A stretch of DNA of 64,000 nucleotides from Ruixingdingia sedimenti (GTDB lineage Bacteria; Pseudomonadota; Alphaproteobacteria; Rhodobacterales; Rhodobacteraceae): assembly GCF_031432425.1 (NCBI RefSeq), contig NZ_JAVKPH010000016.1, positions 1 to 64,000 of the forward strand, given 5' to 3'. Position numbers and translations under genes: made by a program. This document shows, in pieces, positions 49,179-59,268 of the stretch. The notes below the pieces were generated by a model that did no database searches, was not told the origin of the DNA, and saw nothing but the letters and a program-made list of their open reading frames with translations. The stretch's first letter is position 1. Every line of letters starts with the position of its first letter.

Positions 49179-50522
49179 TTGACCAACAGCCAGCTGACGC
49201 CCGGCGTGGTGCCGGGGCGCTTGCCCGCCGCAGCCTATGCCGAAAACTTCGCGGATCACGAACCGCCGCTGGATGCGCACGAGGCGCATGTGGCTGCGGA
49301 CCGCTGTTATTTCTGCCATGACGCGCCCTGCGTCACGGCCTGCCCCACGGGGATCGACATTCCGCTGTTCGTCCGCCAGATCGCCACCGGCACGGCCGAG
49401 GCGGCGGCGCGCACGATCTGGTCGGCGAACATCCTCGGCGGCATGTGCGCCCGCGTCTGCCCGACAGAGACGCTCTGCGAGGAAGCCTGCGTGCGCGAGG
49501 CGGCCGAGGGCAAGCCGGTGGAAATCGGCCGGCTGCAACGGTTCGCCACCGATACCGCGATGGCCCGCGGCGGCCATCCCTTCGCCCGCGCCCCGGTGAC
49601 GGGGCGGCGCGTGGCGGTGGTGGGGGCGGGGCCGGCGGGGCTGGCCTGTGCGCACCGGCTGGCGATGAAGGGCCACGATGTCGTGATCTATGACGCGCGG
49701 CCCAAGCCCGGGGGCCTCAACGAATACGGGATCGCGACCTACAAGGCCACGGGCGGCTTCGCGCAGCGCGAGGTGGAATGGCTTTTGTCCATCGGCGGGA
49801 TCGAGATCAGGAACGGCATGGTGCTGGGCCGCGACATCACGCTGGCCGGGTTGCAGGCCGAATACGACGCGGTGTTCCTGGGCATGGGTCTTGCCGGGGT
49901 CAATGCGCTGGGCGCGCCGGGCGAGGACCGGGGCCATGTCGGCAATGCCGTCGATTTCATCGCGCGGCTGCGCCAGGCCGAAGACCGTTCCATCGTGCCG
50001 GTGGGCCGCGACGTGGTGGTGGTGGGCGGCGGCATGACGGCGGTGGACGCGGCGGTGCAGTCGAAACTGCTGGGGGCGGAAAACGTCACCATCGTCTATC
50101 GCCGCGATCAGGCGCGGATGAGCGCATCGGGCCACGAACAGGATCACGCGACCAGCGCCGGGGTGCGCATCGTCACCAATGCCGCCCCCGTCGCCGTGCA
50201 TGGCAACGGCGCGGTGGCCGAGGTCGAATTCGCCTATACCGAGGAAGGCCCCGATGGCCGCCTGCGCCCGACCGGGGAAACCTTCCGCCTCAAGGCCGAC
50301 CAGTTGTTCAAGGCCATCGGCCAGCGGCTGGAAGGCGCGCCCGACGGGCTGGCGGTGCAGGGCGGCAAGATCGCCGTCACCGGCCCCGGCCGCACCGGCC
50401 TGCCCGGTGTCTGGGCCGGGGGCGACTGCGCCGCGGGGGGCGAGGACCTGACCGTGACCGCGGTGGCCGAGGGCCGCGACGCGGCCGAGGACATCCATCT
50501 GGCGCTGGCGGCACGGACATGA
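49179..50522 (+). CDS. preT: Dihydropyrimidine dehydrogenase, NAD-dependent flavoprotein subunit
   Basis: The 447-residue GltD-like protein has an N-terminal iron-sulfur region (CYFCHDAPCVTACPTGIDIP and CARVCPTETLCEEACV), an FAD site VAVVGAGPAGLACAHRLA and an NAD(P) site VVVVGGGMTAVDAA. With PreA it reduces uracil and thymine to dihydropyrimidines. The start is TTG, supported by AGGGAGG just upstream. A DedA gene separates it from preA. Confidence 0.93.
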   Translation: MTNSQLTPGVVPGRLPAAAYAENFADHEPPLDAHEAHVAADRCYFCHDAPCVTACPTGIDIPLFVRQIATGTAEAAARTIWSANILGGMCARVCPTETLCEEACVREAAEGKPVEIGRLQRFATDTAMARGGHPFARAPVTGRRVAVVGAGPAGLACAHRLAMKGHDVVIYDARPKPGGLNEYGIATYKATGGFAQREVEWLLSIGGIEIRNGMVLGRDITLAGLQAEYDAVFLGMGLAGVNALGAPGEDRGHVGNAVDFIARLRQAEDRSIVPVGRDVVVVGGGMTAVDAAVQSKLLGAENVTIVYRRDQARMSASGHEQDHATSAGVRIVTNAAPVAVHGNGAVAEVEFAYTEEGPDGRLRPTGETFRLKADQLFKAIGQRLEGAPDGLAVQGGKIAVTGPGRTGLPGVWAGGDCAAGGEDLTVTAVAEGRDAAEDIHLALAART

Positions 50523-50606
50523 CCGCCCGGCGGCTTTCCGCAACACCCTCTTGCGTCCGCGGGGCGGGGGTGTCACTTGCTGCGCCCAAGCCAGCCCGGA
50601 GAGCCG

Positions 50607-51146
50607 ATGGACCAGATCCTGGACGCAATCGTCGCTTTCGTCAGCGCGCACAGGGCCTGGGCGGGCTATCTCGCCTTCGTCTTCGCGCTGTGCGAGACGA
50701 TCGCCTTCATCTCGATCCTCATCCCCTCGACCGCGATCCTGATCGGGGTGGGCGCGCTGGTGGCGACCGGCGGGCTCGACTTCACGCCGATCTGGGTGGG
50801 CGGCGCGCTGGGGGCGCTGGCGGGGTCGAACCTGTCCTACTGGCTCGGCTGGCGCTATGGCGGGCGGCTGCTGGCGCTCCCGCCGCTGAACCGCTACCCG
50901 GAATTTGTCGACAGCGGCACCGCCGCCTTTGCCCGCTGGGGTGCGGTGACGGTGCTGATCGGGCATTTCTTCGGCCCGCTGCGGTCCGTCGTCTTTCTGA
51001 TGTCGGGCATGGCGCGCATGCCGCTGTGGCAGTTCCAGGCGTTCAACCTGCTGGGCGCGGTGGCCTGGGCCTGGGCGATCCCGAAATCGGGCGAACTGGG
51101 CGGAAGCGCGCTCGGCCATATCTGGTCGCTGGTCTTCGGCGGCTGA
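50607..51146 (+). CDS. DedA-family membrane protein
   Basis: The 179-residue protein has the SNARE-associated/DedA (VTT) pattern: CETIAFISILIPSTAILIGVGAL (shown in part), GSNLSYWLGWRYGG and the F.G...FFGPLRSVVFLMSGMARM core. DedA proteins act as lipid flippases or scramblases. It sits between preT and preA in the same direction, an unexpected place. GGAGA precedes the ATG. Confidence 0.85.
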   Translation: MDQILDAIVAFVSAHRAWAGYLAFVFALCETIAFISILIPSTAILIGVGALVATGGLDFTPIWVGGALGALAGSNLSYWLGWRYGGRLLALPPLNRYPEFVDSGTAAFARWGAVTVLIGHFFGPLRSVVFLMSGMARMPLWQFQAFNLLGAVAWAWAIPKSGELGGSALGHIWSLVFGG

Positions 51147-51228
51147 ACGGTCCTTTCCATCTACCCACGACAGACCCCGACGGCGCGGGCCCCCCGGCCC
51201 CGCCGGCCGGCGGCACATGGAGGTAACA

Positions 51229-52530
51229 ATGGCCAACCTGCAAACCGATTTCATCGGCATCCGTTCGCCCAACCCGTTCTGGCTGGCCTCCGCCCCGCCG
51301 ACGGACAAGGAATACAACGTCCGCCGGGCCTATGAGGCCGGATGGGGCGGGGTGGTGTGGAAGACGCTGGGGGCAGAGGGCCCGCCGGTCGTCAACGTCA
51401 ACGGCCCCCGCTATGGCGCGATCTGGGGCGCCGACCGCCGGGTGCTGGGGCTGAACAACATCGAGCTGATCACCGACCGCCCGCTGGAGGTGAACCTGCG
51501 CGAGATCAAGCAGGTCAAGCGCGACTGGCCCGACCGCGCGCTGGTCATCAGCCTGATGGTCCCCTGCGACGAGCAGAGCTGGCGCGACATCCTGGCCCGG
51601 ATCGAGGATACCGGCGCCGACGGGGTGGAACTGAACTTCGGCTGCCCCCATGGCATGAGCGAGCGGGGCATGGGGTCCGCCGTCGGCCAGGTGCCGGAAT
51701 ATATCGAGATGGTCACGCGCTGGGTCAAACAGTACAGCCGCATGCCCTGCATCGTGAAGCTGACCCCCAACATCACCGACATCCGCAAGCCCGCCGAGGC
51801 CGCGAAACGCGGCGGTGCCGATGCGGTGAGCCTGATCAACACCATCAACTCGATCACCTCGGTCAACCTCGACAGTTTCTGCCCGGAACCGATGATCGAC
51901 GGCAAGGGCGCGCATGGCGGCTATTGCGGCCCGGCGGTCAAGCCCATCGCGCTGAACATGGTGGCGGAAATCGCCCGCAGCCCGGAAACCCGCGGCCTGC
52001 CGATTTCCGGCATCGGCGGCGTCACCACCTGGCGCGACGCGGCGGAGTTCATGGCGCTCGGCGCCGGGACGGTGCAGGTCTGCACCGCGGCGATGACCTA
52101 TGGTTTCAAGGTCGTGCAGGAAATGATCTCGGGCCTGTCGCAGTACATGGACGAAAAGGGCTTCGCCTCCACCGCCGATCTGGTGGGCCGCGCGGTGCCG
52201 AACGTGACCGACTGGAACCAGCTGAACCTCAACTACGTCGCCAAGGCCCGCATCGACGAGGACGCCTGCATCAAATGCGGCCGCTGCTATGCCGCCTGCG
52301 AGGATACCAGCCACCAGGCCATCGTCATGCACCCCGGCCGCCGGTTCGAGGTGGACGAGGCCGAATGCGTGGCCTGCAACCTCTGCCTCAACGTCTGTCC
52401 GGTGGAAAACTGCATCAGCATGGTGGCGCTGCCCAAGGGCATGGTGGATCCGCGCACCGGTATTCCGGTCGGCGATTACGCCAACTGGACGACACATCCC
52501 AACAACCCGATGGCGCGCGCGGCCGAATAG
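51229..52530 (+). CDS. preA: Dihydropyrimidine dehydrogenase, catalytic FMN/iron-sulfur subunit
   Basis: The 433-residue protein has a dihydroorotate-dehydrogenase-like FMN barrel (NLQTDFIGIRSPNPFWLASAPPT, shown in part, and LNFGCPHGMSERGMGSAVGQ) followed by two [4Fe-4S] clusters (CIKCGRCYAAC and CVACNLCLNVCPVENC, about residues 345-400). The ATG at 51229 is used because GGAGGT lies 5 bases before it; an ATG 12 bases earlier would put that site in the gene. A terminator follows 25 bases after the stop. Confidence 0.96.
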   Translation: MANLQTDFIGIRSPNPFWLASAPPTDKEYNVRRAYEAGWGGVVWKTLGAEGPPVVNVNGPRYGAIWGADRRVLGLNNIELITDRPLEVNLREIKQVKRDWPDRALVISLMVPCDEQSWRDILARIEDTGADGVELNFGCPHGMSERGMGSAVGQVPEYIEMVTRWVKQYSRMPCIVKLTPNITDIRKPAEAAKRGGADAVSLINTINSITSVNLDSFCPEPMIDGKGAHGGYCGPAVKPIALNMVAEIARSPETRGLPISGIGGVTTWRDAAEFMALGAGTVQVCTAAMTYGFKVVQEMISGLSQYMDEKGFASTADLVGRAVPNVTDWNQLNLNYVAKARIDEDACIKCGRCYAACEDTSHQAIVMHPGRRFEVDEAECVACNLCLNVCPVENCISMVALPKGMVDPRTGIPVGDYANWTTHPNNPMARAAE

Positions 52531-52554
52531 CGGCGCGCCATGTCCTCCCGACTG

Positions 52555-52583
52555 CGGGTCCCCGGTCCGGGGGCCCGTTTTTT
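52555..52583 (+). terminator. Rho-independent terminator after preA
   Basis: CGGGTCCCC (52555-52563) and GGGGGCCCG (52569-52577) form a 9-bp stem (one G-T pair) with a 5-base loop, followed at once by six T residues. This closes the preT-dedA-preA unit. Confidence 0.85.
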
Positions 52584-52644
52584 GTTGCGGCGGTTCCCTT
52601 GCCGGACGTACCGGCCTATATCGGCACGGACCCAGGAGACGCCG

Positions 52645-53631
52645 ATGCACCATTCCATCCTCGACCTCTCGCCCATCCCCGACGGCTTTACCGCCGCCGA
52701 GGCGCTGGCCAACACGCTCGACCTCGCCCGCCATGCCGAGGGCTGGGGCTATCACCGCTTCTGGCTGGCCGAACACCACAACATGCCCGGGATCGCCAGC
52801 GCCGCCACCGCGGTGGTGATCGGCCATGTCGCGGCGGGGACGACGCGGATCCGCGTGGGGGCGGGGGGGATCATGCTGCCCAACCACGCGCCGCTGGTGA
52901 TCGCCGAACAGTTCGGCACGCTGGCGACGCTGTTCCCCGGGCGGATCGACCTCGGGCTCGGGCGCGCGCCGGGCACCGACATGGGCACCGCCCGCGCACT
53001 GCGCCGGCATATGGCGGCAGAGGATACCTTTCCGCAGGATGTGCTGGAACTCTTGACCTATTTCGGCCCCGAAGAGGTGCAGGGCCAGATCCGGGCCGTG
53101 CCGGGCACGGGCACGCAGGTGCCCGTCTGGATCCTGGGGTCGAGCCTTTACGGCGCGCAACTGGCCGCCTGGGCCGGGCTGCCCTATGCTTTCGCGTCGC
53201 ATTTCGCGCCCCAGATGCTGGACGAGGCGGCAGAGGTGTACCGCCACCAGTTCCGCCCCTCGGTCTATCTCGACCGGCCGCATTTCATGATGGCGATCGG
53301 GGTCTATGCCGCGGATACGGATGCCGAGGGCGAATACCTCAAATCCTCGATGATGCAGCAGTTCGCCGCGCTGCGCATGGGCACGCCCGGCAAGCTGCCG
53401 CGCCCGGTGCATGACGTGGAACAGCGCCTGCCGCGGGCGGTGCTGGCGGGCGTGAACCAGGCGCTGGCCTGTTCGGTGGCGGGCAGCCGCGACACCGTGC
53501 GCGCCGGCATCGCCCGGTTGGTCGAGCGCCTGAAACCCGACGAGGTGATGCTGGCCGGCCAGATCCACGACCATGCCGCGCGCCTGCGGTCCTTCGAGAT
53601 CGCGGCGGGGGTGATGGAGGATCTGGCGTAG
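52645..53631 (+). CDS. Luciferase-like (LLM) flavin-dependent oxidoreductase
   Basis: The 328-residue protein has the LLM barrel pattern of group 1 enzymes: HAEGWGYHRFWLAEHHNMPGIAS (shown in part), RIRVGAGGIMLPNHAPLVIAEQFGTLATLFPGRIDLGLGRAPGTD (shown in part) and PVWILGSSLYGAQLAA. It uses FMNH2 or F420-like cofactors. AGGAGA precedes the ATG. It follows the preA terminator and is convergent with rutR. RutA, the oxygen-dependent uracil enzyme, is also an LLM protein, but this one looks like the MsnO8-like group. Confidence 0.83.
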   Translation: MHHSILDLSPIPDGFTAAEALANTLDLARHAEGWGYHRFWLAEHHNMPGIASAATAVVIGHVAAGTTRIRVGAGGIMLPNHAPLVIAEQFGTLATLFPGRIDLGLGRAPGTDMGTARALRRHMAAEDTFPQDVLELLTYFGPEEVQGQIRAVPGTGTQVPVWILGSSLYGAQLAAWAGLPYAFASHFAPQMLDEAAEVYRHQFRPSVYLDRPHFMMAIGVYAADTDAEGEYLKSSMMQQFAALRMGTPGKLPRPVHDVEQRLPRAVLAGVNQALACSVAGSRDTVRAGIARLVERLKPDEVMLAGQIHDHAARLRSFEIAAGVMEDLA

Positions 53632-53729
53632 CCCGCGCAGGGCCAAGCGCAGGACGAACAGACAAACGGGGGCAAGGCGAATCCGCATCCCCCGACCCTG
53701 CGCCGGGCCGGGTTAACGCCCGCCTGATT

Positions 53730-54338
53730 TCACACCGCCAGCATCCGCGTGAACAGCCGTTCCAGATGGCGTTCGGCCTCGGGGTAGGGGTCGGGTTCGG
53801 CTGGGCCCAGGACACCGCGCACCTGCACGTCGAAATCGGCGTAATGCTGCGTCAGCGCCCAGATGGAAAAGATCAGATGCTTGGGGTGCACATCGGCCAG
53901 CCGCCCCGCCGCGATCCAGCCGCGGATCACCGCCGCCTTCGTCTCGACCAGCGCCGCCAGATCGCCGGTGATCGCCGCCCCCATCCGCGGCGCGCCCTGA
54001 AGCACCTCGTTCGCGAACAGCCGGCTTTCGCGCGGCATGTCGCGGCTCATCTGCAGCTTGCGGCGCACATAGGTCAGGATTTCGGCCAGCGGTTCGCCTT
54101 CGGGGTCCATCTCGCGCAGGGGCTGCAGCCAGATGTCCAGCAGGTCGCCCAACAGCGCGGCATGGATCGCCTCTTTCGAGGGGAAATAATACAGCAGGTT
54201 GGGCTTCGACAGCCCCGCCACCTCTGCGATCTGATCGAGCGTCGCCCCCCGGAACCCCTGCGCCGAAAAGACCTCGAGCGCGGCTTCGAGGATCGTTTCC
54301 CGGTTCCGCCGCTGAATGCGCGTGCGCGGTCGTGTCAT
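53730..54338 (-). CDS. rutR: Pyrimidine-responsive TetR-family regulator RutR
   Basis: The 202-residue protein has an N-terminal HTH (LDQIAEVAGLSKPNLLYYFPSKEAIHAALL, shown in part) and a C-terminal RutR_C domain with LLDIWLQPLREMDPEGEPL, SRLFANEVLQGAP and HLIFSIWALTQHYADFDVQV, closely resembling E. coli RutR, which releases DNA on binding uracil or thymine. It is divergent from the aminotransferase gene, and sites resembling the RutR operator lie in three promoters of the locus. Confidence 0.9.
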   Translation of the reverse strand: MTRPRTRIQRRNRETILEAALEVFSAQGFRGATLDQIAEVAGLSKPNLLYYFPSKEAIHAALLGDLLDIWLQPLREMDPEGEPLAEILTYVRRKLQMSRDMPRESRLFANEVLQGAPRMGAAITGDLAALVETKAAVIRGWIAAGRLADVHPKHLIFSIWALTQHYADFDVQVRGVLGPAEPDPYPEAERHLERLFTRMLAV

Positions 54339-54440
54339 GCCTGCCGTCTCCTGCCTTTCCGCAGTTCCTGCCGATGCCGCGCGCCCTGCGCGGGGCCGCT
54401 TGCCAAGCGGCCCGGACGGGTGCCGGGATCGCCGACGACC

Positions 54441-54468
54441 TTGACTGTCCGGGACGCTCTGCTAGCCT
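54441..54468 (+). promoter_or_regulatory. Promoter of the aminotransferase operon
   Basis: TTGACT (54441-54446) and TAGCCT (54463-54468) are separated by 16 bases in the rutR/aminotransferase divergent region. The RutR-like site begins three bases after the -10 box, an ideal repressor position. Confidence 0.5.
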
Positions 54469-54470
54469 CG

Positions 54471-54486
54471 CTGACCAGACGGTAAA
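54471..54486. promoter_or_regulatory. RutR-like operator upstream of the aminotransferase gene
   Basis: CTGACCAGACGGTAAA matches the RutR-type dyad TTGACCA-nn-TGGTCAA at 11 of 14 defined positions and lies just downstream of the promoter, 56 bases before the gene start. It could also serve autoregulation of the divergent rutR. Confidence 0.55.
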
Positions 54487-54541
54487 ATTCTTCACCGCCC
54501 CTGTCAAAGGCGCATCGCAGGGGCAGAACGGGGGGTCTCCC

Positions 54542-55867
<1,326 letters not shown>

Positions 55868-55881
55868 GGAAAGGCCCACCC

Positions 55882-56166
55882 ATGCGCCCCGCCTGCACCG
55901 CGACGCAACTGATCGACGACGATCAGGTCCGCGTCACCCGTTTCGATTTTCCGCCCGGCGCCGAAACCGGCTGGCACCGGCACGGGCATGATTATGTCAT
56001 CACCGCGCTGACGGATTGCCCGATGCTGCTGGAAGAACCCGGCGGCGCCAGCCGCAAGGTGCTGATCCCCGCCGGCACCGTCTATCGCCGGGCCGAGGGG
56101 GTGGAACATAACGTCATCAACGACGGCGACGCGGTGATGAGCTTCGTGGAACTGGAATTGAAGTAG
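55882..56166 (+). CDS. Cupin-domain protein (BauB-like)
   Basis: The 94-residue single-domain cupin has the metal motif GAETGWHRHGHDYVI and the second cupin box in RAEGVEHNVINDGD. Similar proteins are named beta-alanine degradation protein BauB where they sit beside beta-alanine transaminases, as here (14 bases after the aminotransferase stop). The reaction is unknown. Confidence 0.78.
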   Translation: MRPACTATQLIDDDQVRVTRFDFPPGAETGWHRHGHDYVITALTDCPMLLEEPGGASRKVLIPAGTVYRRAEGVEHNVINDGDAVMSFVELELK

Positions 56167-56176
56167 GGCTGCGGCC

Positions 56177-56232
56177 CCTTCACTTTCTGTCCCTAAATAT
56201 CCCACGGGGGTGCGGGGGTGTGAAACCCCCGC
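56177..56232. repeat. GATATTT repeat, single-arm copy A5 with GC hairpin
   Basis: CCTTCACTTTCTGTCC then CTAAATATCCCACGG is the right arm of the family without a left partner, followed by the hairpin GCGGGGGT/ACCCCCGC (56212-56232). It lies after the cupin gene and may reduce read-through into the next gene, which has its own operator. Confidence 0.7.
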
Positions 56233-56365
56233 TCCTGCGCCATCCACCGGGCACTGCCTGCAAGGTCTTTCCCCCCGCAACCATTTCCCCCGCCGAAAGA
56301 ACGGGCAACCGTCCCCTGCCGCCGCGAAAGCTGTTGACCGGATGGCGCGGGTATGGTCGCCTTCC

Positions 56366-56381
56366 TTGACCATCCGGTCAG
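56366..56381. promoter_or_regulatory. RutR-like operator upstream of the carbamoylase gene
   Basis: TTGACCATCCGGTCAG matches the RutR dyad at 12 of 14 defined positions, the best site in the window. It lies 82 bases before the N-carbamoyl-beta-alanine amidohydrolase start, after repeat A5. This indicates a second RutR-controlled transcription start within the cluster. Confidence 0.65.
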
Positions 56382-56462
56382 AAAAGACCGGCCACGAAAG
56401 ATTCGGGCCACGAAAGAGTCGAGGGCAGGGGCGCAAGACCCCGCCCCGCAGGGAGAAAAAGG

Positions 56463-57713
56463 ATGCCGGCACCGGGCGAGAACCTGCGGATCGATTCCGC
56501 GCGGCTGTGGGACAGCCTGATGGAGATGGCGAAGGCCGGCCCCGGGGTCGCGGGCGGCAACAACCGCCAGACGCTGACCGATGCCGATGCCGAGGGGCGC
56601 GCGCTGTTCCGGGACTGGTGTCAGGCCGCGGGCTGCACCATGGGCGTCGATACGATGGGCAACATGTTCGCCACCCGCCCCGGCACCGACCCCGACGCGC
56701 TGCCGGTCTATATCGGCAGCCATCTGGACACCCAGCCCACGGGCGGCAAGTTCGACGGGGTTCTGGGCGTGCTGGCGGGGCTGGAGGTCATCCGTTCGAT
56801 GAACGACCTCGGCATCCGCACGCGGCACCCCGTGGTCGTCACCAACTGGACGAACGAGGAGGGCGCGCGGTTCGCGCCCGCCATGCTCGCCTCGGGCGTC
56901 TTCGCGGGGGTGCATACGCAGGACTATGCCTATGCCCGCACCGATCTCGACGGCAAGCGGTTCGGGGATGAATTGGCGCGCATCGGCTGGGTCGGCGACG
57001 AAACCGTGGGTGCCCGCAGGATGCATGCGATGTTCGAGCTGCACATCGAACAGGGCCCGATCCTCGAGGCAGAGGGCCGCGACATCGGCGTCGTCACCCA
57101 TGGGCAGGGCCTCTGGTGGCTGGAAATCACCCTCACGGGCAAGGACGCGCATACCGGCTCGACGCCGATGAAGATGCGGGTGAACGCGGGCCTCGGCATG
57201 GCGCGGATCACCGAACGGGTGCACCAGATCGCCATGAGCCACCAGCCCGACGCCGTGGGCGCGGTGGGGCAGGTCAACGTGTTCCCGAACAGCCGCAACG
57301 TGATCCCCGGCAAGGTGGTGTTCACGGTCGACATCCGCTCGCCCGATCAGGCCAAGCTCGATGCGATGCGGGCAGAGGTGGAACGGGCGGCCCATGCGGT
57401 GGCGGCCGAACTGGGCCTCGGCTGCGAAATCGAGGCGGTGGGGCATTTCGATCCCGTCACCTTCGACCCCGGTCTGGTCACGGTGGTGCGGGCGGCGGCG
57501 GAACGGTTGGGGTTCAGCCATATGGACATCGTGTCGGGCGCGGGCCACGACGCCTGCTGGATCAACCGCGTCGCCCCCACGGTGATGATCATGTGCCCCT
57601 GCAAGGACGGGCTGAGCCATAACGAGGCAGAGGATATCCTGCCCCAATGGGCGGCGGCGGGGACGGATGTGCTGTTCCACGCGGTGCTGGAAACGGCGCA
57701 GGTGGTATCCTGA
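56463..57713 (+). CDS. Zn-dependent N-carbamoyl-beta-alanine amidohydrolase (beta-ureidopropionase type)
   Basis: The 416-residue M20-family enzyme hydrolyses N-carbamoyl-beta-alanine to beta-alanine, CO2 and ammonia. Metal ligands are visible in YIGSHLDTQPTGGKFDGVLG, NWTNEEGARFAP, LHIEQGPILEAEG and SGAGHDACW. GGGAGAAAAAGG precedes the ATG. It catalyses the step after dihydropyrimidinase, encoded next. HyuC/AmaB-type L-carbamoylase is the alternative specificity. Confidence 0.92.
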   Translation: MPAPGENLRIDSARLWDSLMEMAKAGPGVAGGNNRQTLTDADAEGRALFRDWCQAAGCTMGVDTMGNMFATRPGTDPDALPVYIGSHLDTQPTGGKFDGVLGVLAGLEVIRSMNDLGIRTRHPVVVTNWTNEEGARFAPAMLASGVFAGVHTQDYAYARTDLDGKRFGDELARIGWVGDETVGARRMHAMFELHIEQGPILEAEGRDIGVVTHGQGLWWLEITLTGKDAHTGSTPMKMRVNAGLGMARITERVHQIAMSHQPDAVGAVGQVNVFPNSRNVIPGKVVFTVDIRSPDQAKLDAMRAEVERAAHAVAAELGLGCEIEAVGHFDPVTFDPGLVTVVRAAAERLGFSHMDIVSGAGHDACWINRVAPTVMIMCPCKDGLSHNEAEDILPQWAAAGTDVLFHAVLETAQVVS

Positions 57714-57721
57714 CCCCGGCC

Positions 57722-57778
57722 CCGGGGGGCTGTCTGCCCCCCGGACCCCCCGAGGATATTTTCGGACAGAAAATGAAG
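57722..57778. repeat. GATATTT repeat with GC hairpin, copy A6
   Basis: The hairpin CCGGGGGGC-TGTCT-GCCCCCCGG (57722-57744) is followed by ACCCCCCGAGGATATTTTC and GGACAGAAAATGAAG. It has the same layout as A7 and sits between the carbamoylase and hydA genes of one operon. Confidence 0.75.
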
Positions 57779-57813
57779 GGCGCGGGCCCGGCTGATGCAG
57801 TGGAGGAAGGGCA

Positions 57814-59268
57814 ATGAGCACGATCATCCGCAACGGCACCATCGTCACGCATGACCTGACCTGTAAGGCGGATGTGCGCATCGAGGGCGGGCGCATCGCC
57901 GGGATCGGGCAGGGCTTGGCCGGTGGCGGGACGGAACTGGATGCGACCGGCTGTTACATCATGCCGGGCGGCATCGACCCGCATACGCATCTGGAAATGC
58001 CCTTCATGGGCACCTATTCGGCCGACGATTTCGACAGCGGCACCCGGGCGGCGCTGGCGGGCGGGACGACGATGGTGATCGACTTCGCGCTGCCCGCGCC
58101 CGGTCAGGGGCTGCTGGACGCGCTGGCGATGTGGCACAACAAGTCGACGCGGGCGAACTGCGATTATTCCTACCACATGGCGGTGACATGGTGGGGCGAA
58201 CAGGTGTTCGACGAGATGCAGGCGGTGGTGGACAGGGGCATCACCAGCTTCAAGCATTTCATGGCCTACAAGGGCAGCCTGATGGTGAACGATGACGAGA
58301 TGTTCGCCAGTTTCCGCCGCCTGTCCGGCCTTGGCGGCGTCGCCATGGTGCATGCCGAAAACGGCGATCTGGTGGCCGAGGTTTCCGCCCGGCTGCTGCG
58401 CGAGGGAAACACCGGCCCCGAGGCGCACGCCTATTCCCGCCCGCCCGAGGTGGAGGGCGAGGCCACGAACCGCGCCATCATGATCGCGGGCATGGCCGGC
58501 GTGCCGCTTTATGTCGTGCATACCTCTTGCGAACAGGCGCATGAGGCGATCCGGCGCGCGCGGCAGGCGGGGCAAAGGGTCTGGGGCGAGCCGCTGATCC
58601 AGCACCTGACGCTGGACGACAGCGAATACCTCAACCCCGACTGGGACCATGCCGCCCGCCGCGTGATGTCGCCGCCCTTCCGCGACCGGCGCCATCAGGA
58701 CAGCCTTTGGGCCGGGCTGTCGGCGGGCAGCCTGTCGGTGGTGGCGACCGACCATTGCGCCTTCACCACCGCGCAAAAGCGGGTGGGCCTTGGGGATTTC
58801 ACCAGGATCCCCAACGGCACCGGCGGGCTGGAGGATCGGCTGCCCATGCTCTGGACCCATGGGGTGCGGACGGGGCGGCTGACGATGAACGAATTCGTCG
58901 CCGTGACCTCGACCAATGTCGCCAAGATCTTCGGCATGTATCCCCGCAAGGGGGCGGTGGCCGTGGGGGCGGATGCCGATCTGGTGGTGTGGGATCCCGA
59001 AAAGCGCAAGGTGATCAGTGCGGGGGCGCAGCAATCGGCCATCGACTACAACGTGTTCGAGGGGCAGGAGGTGATCGGCCTGCCGCGCTTTACCCTGTCG
59101 CGCGGCAAGGTGGTGGTGCATGACGGCGAGATGCGGACCGAGGAAGGCCACGGCCGGTTCGTCGCGCGCGAGGCGAACCAGCCGGTGAACCGGGCGCTTT
59201 CCACCTGGCGCGCGCTGACCGCGCCGCGGCCGGTGGCGCGGGCGGGCATTCCGGCGACGGGGGTCTAG
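57814..59268 (+). CDS. hydA: Dihydropyrimidinase (D-hydantoinase)
   Basis: The 484-residue amidohydrolase opens dihydrouracil to N-carbamoyl-beta-alanine. The binuclear metal site is seen in GGIDPHTHLEMPF (HxH), the carboxylated lysine in GITSFKHFMAYKG, histidines in VHAENG and YVVHTSCEQAHEA, and the aspartate in VATDHCAFT. GGAGGAAGG precedes the ATG. The next gene starts directly at the end of the stop codon. Confidence 0.95.
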   Translation: MSTIIRNGTIVTHDLTCKADVRIEGGRIAGIGQGLAGGGTELDATGCYIMPGGIDPHTHLEMPFMGTYSADDFDSGTRAALAGGTTMVIDFALPAPGQGLLDALAMWHNKSTRANCDYSYHMAVTWWGEQVFDEMQAVVDRGITSFKHFMAYKGSLMVNDDEMFASFRRLSGLGGVAMVHAENGDLVAEVSARLLREGNTGPEAHAYSRPPEVEGEATNRAIMIAGMAGVPLYVVHTSCEQAHEAIRRARQAGQRVWGEPLIQHLTLDDSEYLNPDWDHAARRVMSPPFRDRRHQDSLWAGLSAGSLSVVATDHCAFTTAQKRVGLGDFTRIPNGTGGLEDRLPMLWTHGVRTGRLTMNEFVAVTSTNVAKIFGMYPRKGAVAVGADADLVVWDPEKRKVISAGAQQSAIDYNVFEGQEVIGLPRFTLSRGKVVVHDGEMRTEEGHGRFVAREANQPVNRALSTWRALTAPRPVARAGIPATGV

